The notes beneath the pieces were generated by a model. That model was not told the origin of the DNA, searched no databases, and was given only the letters and a program-made list of their open reading frames with translations. A program made the translations under genes and the position numbers. Shown in pieces: positions 57,787 to 64,000 of a stretch of 64,000 nucleotides of DNA. The stretch's first letter is position 1; each line of letters begins with the position of its first letter. Source of the stretch: Megalobrama amblycephala (Eukaryota > Chordata > Actinopteri > Cypriniformes > Xenocyprididae); assembly GCF_018812025.1 (NCBI RefSeq), contig NC_063061.1:2506001-2570000 (forward strand), in the 5' to 3' direction.

Positions 57787-58965
57787 GTGAGAAAAAGTCA
57801 GAATTCTGAGATATAAAGTCGCAATTGCGAGAAATAAAGTCAGAATTCTGACTTTATATCACGCAATTGCGACTTTATATCTCAGAATTCTGACTTTATA
57901 TCACGCAATTGCGACTTTATATCTCAGAATTCTGACTTTATATCACGCAATTGCGACTTTATATCTCAGAATTCTGACTTTATATCACGCAATTGCGACT
58001 TTATATCTCAGAATTCTGACTTTATATCACGCAATTGCGACTTTATATCTCAGAATTCTGACTTTATATCACGCAATTGCGACTTTATATCTCAGAATTC
58101 TGACTTTATAACTCGCAATTGCGACTTTATATCTCAGAATTCTGACTTTATATCACGCAATTGCGACTTTATATCTCAGAATTCTGACTTTATATCACGC
58201 AATTGCGACTTTATATCTCAGAATTCTGACTTTATATCACGCAATTGCGACTTTATATCTCAGAATTCTGACTTTATATCACGCAATTGCGACTTTATAT
58301 CTCAGAATTCTGACTTTATATCACGCAATTCCGACTTTATATCTCAGAATTCTGACTTTATATCACGCAATTGCGACTTTATATCTCAGAATTCTGACTT
58401 TATATCACGCAATTGCGACTTTATATCTCAGAATTCTGACTTTATAACTCGCAATTGCGACTTTATATCTCGCAATTCTGACTTTATATCACGCAATTGC
58501 GACTTTATATCTCAGAATTCTGACTTTATATCACGCAATTGCGACTTTATATCTCAGAATTCTGACTTTATATCACGCAATTGCGACTTTATATCTCAGA
58601 ATTCTGACTTTATAACTCGCAATTGCGACTTTATATCTCAGAATTCTGACTTTATATCACGCAATTGCGACTTTATATCTCAGAATTCTGACTTTATAAC
58701 TCGCAATTGCGACTTTATATCTCAGAATTCTGACTTTATATCACGCAATTGCGACTTTATATCTCAGAATTCTGACTTTATAACTCGCAATTGCGACTTT
58801 ATATCTCGCAATTCTGACTTTATATCACGCAATTGCGACTTTATATCTCAGAATTCTGACTTTATAACTCGCAATTGCGACTTTATATCTCAGAATTCTG
58901 ACTTTATAACTCGCAATTGTGAGTTAAAAAGTCAGAATTCTGAGATAAAAAGTCGCAATTCATCT
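57787..58965. repeat. 42-bp tandem array, right arm (inverted)
   Basis: About 28 units of the reverse-complement 42-mer (TATCTCAGAATTCTGACTTT and TATCACGCAATTGCGACTTT). It is more uniform than the left arm. Confidence 0.95.
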
Positions 58966-59063
58966 TTTTTTTTTTTTTTTTTTAGTGGCTTTTTATTTAT
59001 TTTATATTTTTAGTGGAGTTTTTCTTTTTTTTTTAGTGGCGGAAACGGGCTTCCATAAGAAAC

Positions 59064-59670
59064 AGAACAAGTTGGTACATGCAAAAAAAAAACAAAAAAA
59101 AAACAATATTTCGAAAATTAGAGAAGAAAAAAAAGAGGGCAAATAGATAAACAAATATATTAAGGAAGAATATTAAACATGGCACAAATTCTGCAATGTT
59201 TTCATTGCTTTCTTGTTAACAGAAGTTGAAATTGTATTTAAATACAATCTTGAATCAGAATATCTTCCTCTTGCAGCATCTCTTCTCTTCTCTGATGATG
59301 AGGGCGGGGCAACCTGTCACTCACATGAGATCCACCAATAGCAAACCACAACCATCCAATCAATTCCCCACAGACAAAATCAAGCCCCGCCCTACATTTG
59401 TTCTTGTTTGAGAAGCGTTTCACTCGATATACGGCACAATAGAGAAGAAAAGAGCAGCGCAACTTCTGTTTCATGCCAGCTTTAAGACAATTAGACTAAT
59501 ACACTAAAGATCAACATGGAGCCCCAAACTAAAAACACACAATACAAGCACTATATTTACTGGCATTTAATGACTTGTAATTTATACTTAAAACAGTACA
59601 CTTCTATGAAAACGTTCAGCAGGCCTAAAGTGTCAATAATGTTTGAGTTCTTGTTGTTTTTTCACCATCA
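59064..59670. other. unassigned stretch
   Basis: A-rich start (59080-59135), otherwise no feature recognised. Confidence 0.5.
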
Positions 59671-60443
59671 GGGGCACGTTCAAGCTCAAACCGGTGCGCA
59701 ACGTTTTGCTACGGTTTCCGGGTTGAACGACATGTTTCCTGGAAACGGTGTGCAACGGTGTGCAACGTGTGTGCAACAGGTTTGAGATACGTTTTCTCTT
59801 GTTTGGTGGGTGTGTCAGAAATGTCAGCCCAATCAGCGGCAGGATGTATATGAACCACGCGGTATTAAAGAGACAGCTCGCACAATGGATATTAATGTAA
59901 CATAAAAATACTAAATTTATATATTTTGCTATTGTATTGTGAAGTGACACTTTAATAAACTTTTCTATACTCCTCTGATTATATAATGGTAAATATAACA
60001 ATACCATAGCACAACAAGTGACCAGCAATAATGATAAGCCTAATACTCACAATAAAAATAATATAGATCATAACACAGTGAATATATAGATAAAGAAGTG
60101 GATTATCCTTGACCTGAAATATTTGTCTTTTCATCCTGAAATGCGAGGCAAATGTTGTATCACAATAATTAGAAGTTTCCATAAATCCCTTCACTCGATT
60201 GGGATGTTCTCTTTTATTCTGGATGGCAAGGGCAGTGACTGTAATATTGAGCGTATTTTGCAGTATTAAACACGTATTTATACCGACTTCATCAGGCTCC
60301 GAAAATTATTCAAAAAGAACACAAAGAATGGCCTTCTCAGCTGCCGTAGTGTCAACTCTTGCGTCATCAGAACGGGGTGTTCAACTCACCACCGTTTCCG
60401 TTTAAAAAACGTTTTGCGACGTTTTGTCGGGGCTGAACGCAGC
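59671..60443. mobile_element. TIR element, copy 1 (about 770 bp)
   Basis: Starts GGGGCACGTTCAAGCTC and ends GGGGCTGAACGCAGC. It carries repeated CGTTTTGC/GTGCAACG motifs at both ends. A second copy lies inverted at 61473-62219. No transposase. Superfamily uncertain (Harbinger/ISL2EU-like by its GGG termini). Confidence 0.75.
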
Positions 60444-60473
60444 ACAGTTGTCGCCAGTGCGCAACATTTCTGC

Positions 60474-61162
60474 TAGTGATGGGCAGATCGAGGCTTCATG
60501 AAACACTGAAGCAGCTGAATCAAATGTGCCGTAATGATTCGAGGCTTCGAAACAATCTGACACCCGTCTCCACGGTGACCCCTAGTGGTCAGAGCAGTGC
60601 AAATGCAACAAAACTCAGGCCAAACATGCATTAAAAATACACTTTAACAAATGTATTGCAAAAGTTTTATTTAAAGTAAAATCAATTAAATGGAATTAAC
60701 TAATCATCTAATAAGATTAAATATAAAGTGTCTGTATAATTTGTGTTCTTTTATCAATTTTAAAGGCTTGTTTCTCTGTTCCATGGCTCAAGCTAAACAG
60801 GCCAATAAGAGATTAATAACTACCATTATTCATTTTAATTATTCTAATGTATAATTAAAACATGTACAACTGTATAAAACTGATCGGAGATCAGGTAAAA
60901 CCATAGGGTAAAGCACTAGACACTTGTTCAATAGTTCTCAGTGAATCTGCATGATTCATGGGCTCACTTTATCATCGCCCTCTGTTGGTGAAGCATTGAA
61001 ATTTCGAACTGTTTCGAAACAGTGATGACGTGTGAAGCCTCGTTTACTAAAATCACGTGACTTTGGCAGTTTGATACACGCTCCGAATCACTGATTCAAA
61101 ACAAAAAGATTCATGAAGCTTCGGAGCTTCATGAAGCAGTGTTTCGAAATCGGCCATCACTA
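60474..61162. mobile_element. non-autonomous hAT (689 bp)
   Basis: The ends TAGTGATGGGC and inward-read TAGTGATGGCC are followed by GCTTCATGAA-rich subterminal repeats, with the exact 8-bp TSD ATTTCTGC (60466-60473, 61163-61170). Confidence 0.92.
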
Positions 61163-61170
61163 ATTTCTGC

Positions 61171-61472
61171 CACCAATAACAAATCGATCCACAGACACAC
61201 GTGACTCAAGCAGGAGCAGGAGGAGCGTCACACGAATTTATGCTCAAACTCCAATTCAGGTTGTGTTGGACACAGGCATTCAGGTTGTGTAACATTGGGA
61301 TACAGATATAGCATACATTTACATTACATTTACTGAAGTTTTTGTTTAAAAAGTTATAACAAGTTAAATGTACAACATTTATTTTAAAGTTAAATTAGTA
61401 AACATTGATTGATTACTTTAAATTCTGACTTAAAAATCCCGGGATCAGTGTGTGAGCTGTATGATATGAGCT
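61171..61472. other. unassigned stretch
   Basis: No feature recognised between the hAT and the second TIR element. Confidence 0.5.
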
Positions 61473-62219
61473 GGGCTGCGTTCAGCCCCGACAAAACGTT
61501 GCAAAACGTTTTTTAAACGGAAACGGTGGCACGTTGAACACCCCGTTGTGATGACGCAAGCGTTGCAACTATGGCAGCTGAGAAGGCCATTCTTTGTGTT
61601 CTTTTTGAAGAATTTTCGGAGCCTGATTAAGTCGATATAAATACATGTTTAATGCTGCAAAATACCCTCGATGTTACAGTCACTGCCCTTGCCGTCCAGA
61701 ATAAAAGAGAACATCCCAATCGAGTGAAGGGATTTGTGGAATCTTCTAATTATTTTGATACAACACTTGCCTTGCATCTCAGGATAAAAAGACAAACATT
61801 TCAGGTGAAGGATAATCCACTTCTTACCTCCAAGACTGTGTTGATCTATATTATTTTATTGTTTAATAGGCTTATCATTATTTCTGATCACTGTTGTTGT
61901 GCTTTGATATTGTAATTTTTACCATTATATAATCAGAGGAGTATAGAAAAGTTTATTAAAGTGTAACTTCACAATACAACAGCAAAATATATAAGTAAAG
62001 TATTTTTATGTTACATTAATACCCAGTGTGCGAGCTGTCTCTTTAATACCGCGTGGTTTATATACAGGTTGCCGCTGATTGGGCTGACATTTCTGACACA
62101 CCCACCAAACAAGAGAAAACGCATCTCAAACCCGTTGCACACCGTTTCCAGGAAACGTGTCGTTCAACCCGGAAAACGTAGCAAAACGTTGCGCACCGGT
62201 GTGAGCTTGAACGTGCCCC
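61473..62219. mobile_element. TIR element, copy 2, inverted
   Basis: Reverse-orientation relative of 59671-60443 over its whole length, starting GGGCTGCGTTCAGCCCCGAC and ending GAGCTTGAACGTGCCCC. Diverged by substitutions and small indels. Confidence 0.8.
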
Positions 62220-62378
62220 AGGATTTTCCTCTCCAAACAGGATGTGCATCATTGCTGACAAAGTGAAAGTAGATTGTGTTTTACATGCGCCATTTTACAC
62301 CTGATCAACTTCCATTAAATCAGCAAAACTGAGCAAGAATTTGTCTAATAGTATTTATTTTTTCCGTTGCTTATGCAG

Positions 62379-62452
62379 GAATTTACATGTACTTGATGGG
62401 AAACCATGAACATTGTGAGAAACTGAGTCTAGAAGACTAACATTTCAGTCAA
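62379..62452 (+). other. candidate 5' non-coding exon
   Basis: 74 nt bounded by a good acceptor (CCGTTGCTTATGCAG) and donor (CAAG/GTGAGT). Contains ATGs in short frames only. Probably an untranslated exon of the gene whose start codon is at 63978. Confidence 0.4.
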
Positions 62453-62592
62453 GGTGAGTCTTTATGTGAGCTGCTGAAACATTTCCTCATTACCTTTAGT
62501 AAACATGAACTAGACCTGCTTAAACTAACTTAAATATGAAGTACTTAAAGTAATGTGTATTTCTTGATCGTATCTTGTCTTTCGTAAATATA

Positions 62593-62666
<74 letters not shown>

Positions 62667-63941
62667 TTGAGTTTGGGGAACATTGCTACATTTAAGTGCT
62701 AAAACGTTCTAGAAGCCACAGCAAAAATCTAATTAATTTAACAACAACAACAAAAAAATATATATATATATAATTTTGTGTATTTTAATGTCAAGTAAAC
62801 AGTAACTACATGTAATGTGTAATAGTGACACTAAAATTAAATGTTATCTAATTTTTTTACATCTTGACTACCAGAATTAGGGTAACAGATTTCTGTTGTA
62901 ATAAATAGAAAACATGGACATCAGTTTAACTTTAGTTTGAATTTATATTGTTAATCATTGAAAGGAGTTTTATCGAACTTAAATACAATAAAATCAAACA
63001 TTCAAACATTCCATTTTAAGAAACTAATCAAGTTGGGAAAAATAACAAATATTTGTGTATGTTTAGTCACTTTCACTGTCTGCTCATGATATTTCTGTTC
63101 TTTAAACAGATGAAAAATTGTTAATGTTATACAGTTCATGCAGGATTTTGCAATCTTGTGAAGAATCACCATTTACATTAGGCTGCATTTTTGTTATTTT
63201 CCACAGGTTTTCTGCAAAAGCATTAAACTGAAAATAAGTATTAGCTAATCAGATTATTTGGGGTGGAACTGTGACAAATTAATTCAACAATAATCAGAAA
63301 GATTAAGAATTCTGCTATAATCCTGTGAAATTCTTGTTGGACTGTTTATATCAGATCAAACTAGACATTTTGTGAGTTTGTTTTATACTAATACATTATT
63401 TCTTAAAAAAAAAAACATAACTATAATTTCACAGTGTTGCAGAAATGTTATCATATTGTTGCAGAAACCCTTGTGATCTTTTAACATGATCTCATCTGAC
63501 TGCTTTATTACACATTTTTGGAACATTCATCTTCAATAAAATAATTAATGGGTAAAGTTAATCAGGAAAAGAGATTGAAAACATGAGACTTTAGTGTTAT
63601 TATTATATTATATTATATTTTTTCATAATGTACAAAATCAAGATACAATGTTGGAATTTGGTATAATTATTTTTGTGATATCACTAATTTAATGATACTA
63701 AATTTTAGATGTGTTTTTTAAATGTTTTTAAAATGTCATACTGTGATGTACAGTAACCTAAATTCATCCATCGTTTTTAACAATACTGGTCAGATTGACC
63801 AAATACAGGTCTCTATAAAGTGTCTCAACAGGTCGTCATCATCTCATAACCCAGATTCTTTTGTCCACATAAACACATTCAAGAAATGATATTAAATGCT
63901 TTTGTACTTCAGTGTGTCTGAATCAGTGTTTTTCTCATTAG
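62453..63941. other. candidate intron
   Basis: GTGAGT at the left and TTTTTCTCATTAG at the right. Includes a (TA)n microsatellite (62596-62663) and AT-rich DNA; nothing else recognised. Confidence 0.4.
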
Positions 63942-63959
63942 ATTTACCCGTGCAGCTCC

Positions 63960-63974
63960 ATGAAGACTGAGTGA
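63960..63974 (+). promoter_or_regulatory. upstream mini-ORF
   Basis: ATG AAG ACT GAG TGA ends three bases before the ATG at 63978. It could lower translation of the downstream frame or permit reinitiation. Confidence 0.3.
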
Positions 63975-63977
63975 ATC

Positions 63978-64000
63978 ATGGACGACACACAAACACCGAC
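63978..64000 (+). CDS. 5' end of an unidentified gene
   Basis: ATGGACGACACACAAACACC opens a frame (MDDTQTP) cut by the window edge, in an exon starting at 63942 after CTCATTAG. The GA-T-C-ATGG context is acceptable. Too short to identify; the neighbouring NLR exon in this window makes an immune gene possible but nothing in the sequence shows it. Confidence 0.4.

Larger units (their letters stand above)
56079..59055. mobile_element. 3-kb foldback element with opposed 42-bp satellite arrays
   Basis: The ends TATGGAAGCCCGTTTCCGCC and inward-read TGGAAGCCCGTTTCCGCC are flanked by the 8-bp repeat TAAGAAAC (56071-56078, 59056-59063), as for a hAT-type insertion. Inside each end is an A- or T-run, then a long tandem array; the arrays are inverted relative to each other around a ~680-bp unique centre (57111-57786). 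No ORF of note. Confidence 0.88.

Noticed and set aside
56187..58965. CRISPR-like array
   Set aside because: Units are contiguous tandem 42-mers without unique spacers, inverted in two arms, in a vertebrate genome.

Overview
This is a nuclear window from a teleost fish, most likely a cyprinid (carp, goldfish or zebrafish relative). The evidence is a fish-type NLR (NLRC3-like) 174-nt leucine-rich-repeat exon with canonical splice sites, the 5' half of a vertebrate faxdc2 gene with four phase-consistent exons, and a dense load of fish-type transposable elements: L1 and Tx1 LINEs, hAT, Harbinger, TTAA-type, Tc1/mariner, Ty3/gypsy and Copia. Nothing bacterial is present. Host genes are few. They are a solitary NLR LRR exon (23708-23881) with a possible terminal exon (33259-33265), an intronless Rac-type GTPase (52734-53312, +), the first four coding exons of faxdc2 (54577-55757, -), and the first codons of an unidentified gene at the right edge (63978, +).

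Layout. 1-3355: decayed L1 ORF2 on the minus strand, split by a 745-bp hAT element. 3356-9891: nested non-autonomous DNA transposons, several with exact target-site duplications. 9892-15408: AT-rich DNA with dispersed duplications and a tandem repeat of about 740 bp. 15413-16993: TTAA-flanked element, copy A. 17045-23160: a second L1 broken up by later insertions. 23708-33265: NLR exon followed by a putative 9.4-kb intron that is largely transposons (hAT inside hAT; TTAA element copy B carrying a gypsy element and a solo LTR). 34225-35865: interspersed repeats. 35896-43864: near full-length but mutated Tx1-clade LINE lying between simple repeats, with its ORF1 split by a young 2.5-kb LTR retroelement. 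47012-48212: Tc1/mariner element with a DD36E transposase and one frameshift. 49173-51790: solo LTR and Copia remnant. 52734-55757: Rac-like gene and faxdc2, divergently arranged at their 3' sides. 56079-59055: 3-kb foldback element with two opposed 42-bp satellite arrays just upstream of faxdc2. 59671-62219: two inverted element copies flanking a hAT.

The most notable items are: (1) a compact LTR retroelement whose single 390-aa ORF appears to join a coiled-coil gag-like N-terminus to an integrase-type HHCC zinc-binding module, with no RT or integrase core; (2) an intronless Rac paralogue with substitutions at positions 12, 59, 61 and 116 and a changed CAAX box; (3) the large foldback array. 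Boundaries were read by eye. Superfamily names rest on TSD length, terminal sequence and recognisable protein motifs; no database search was possible.
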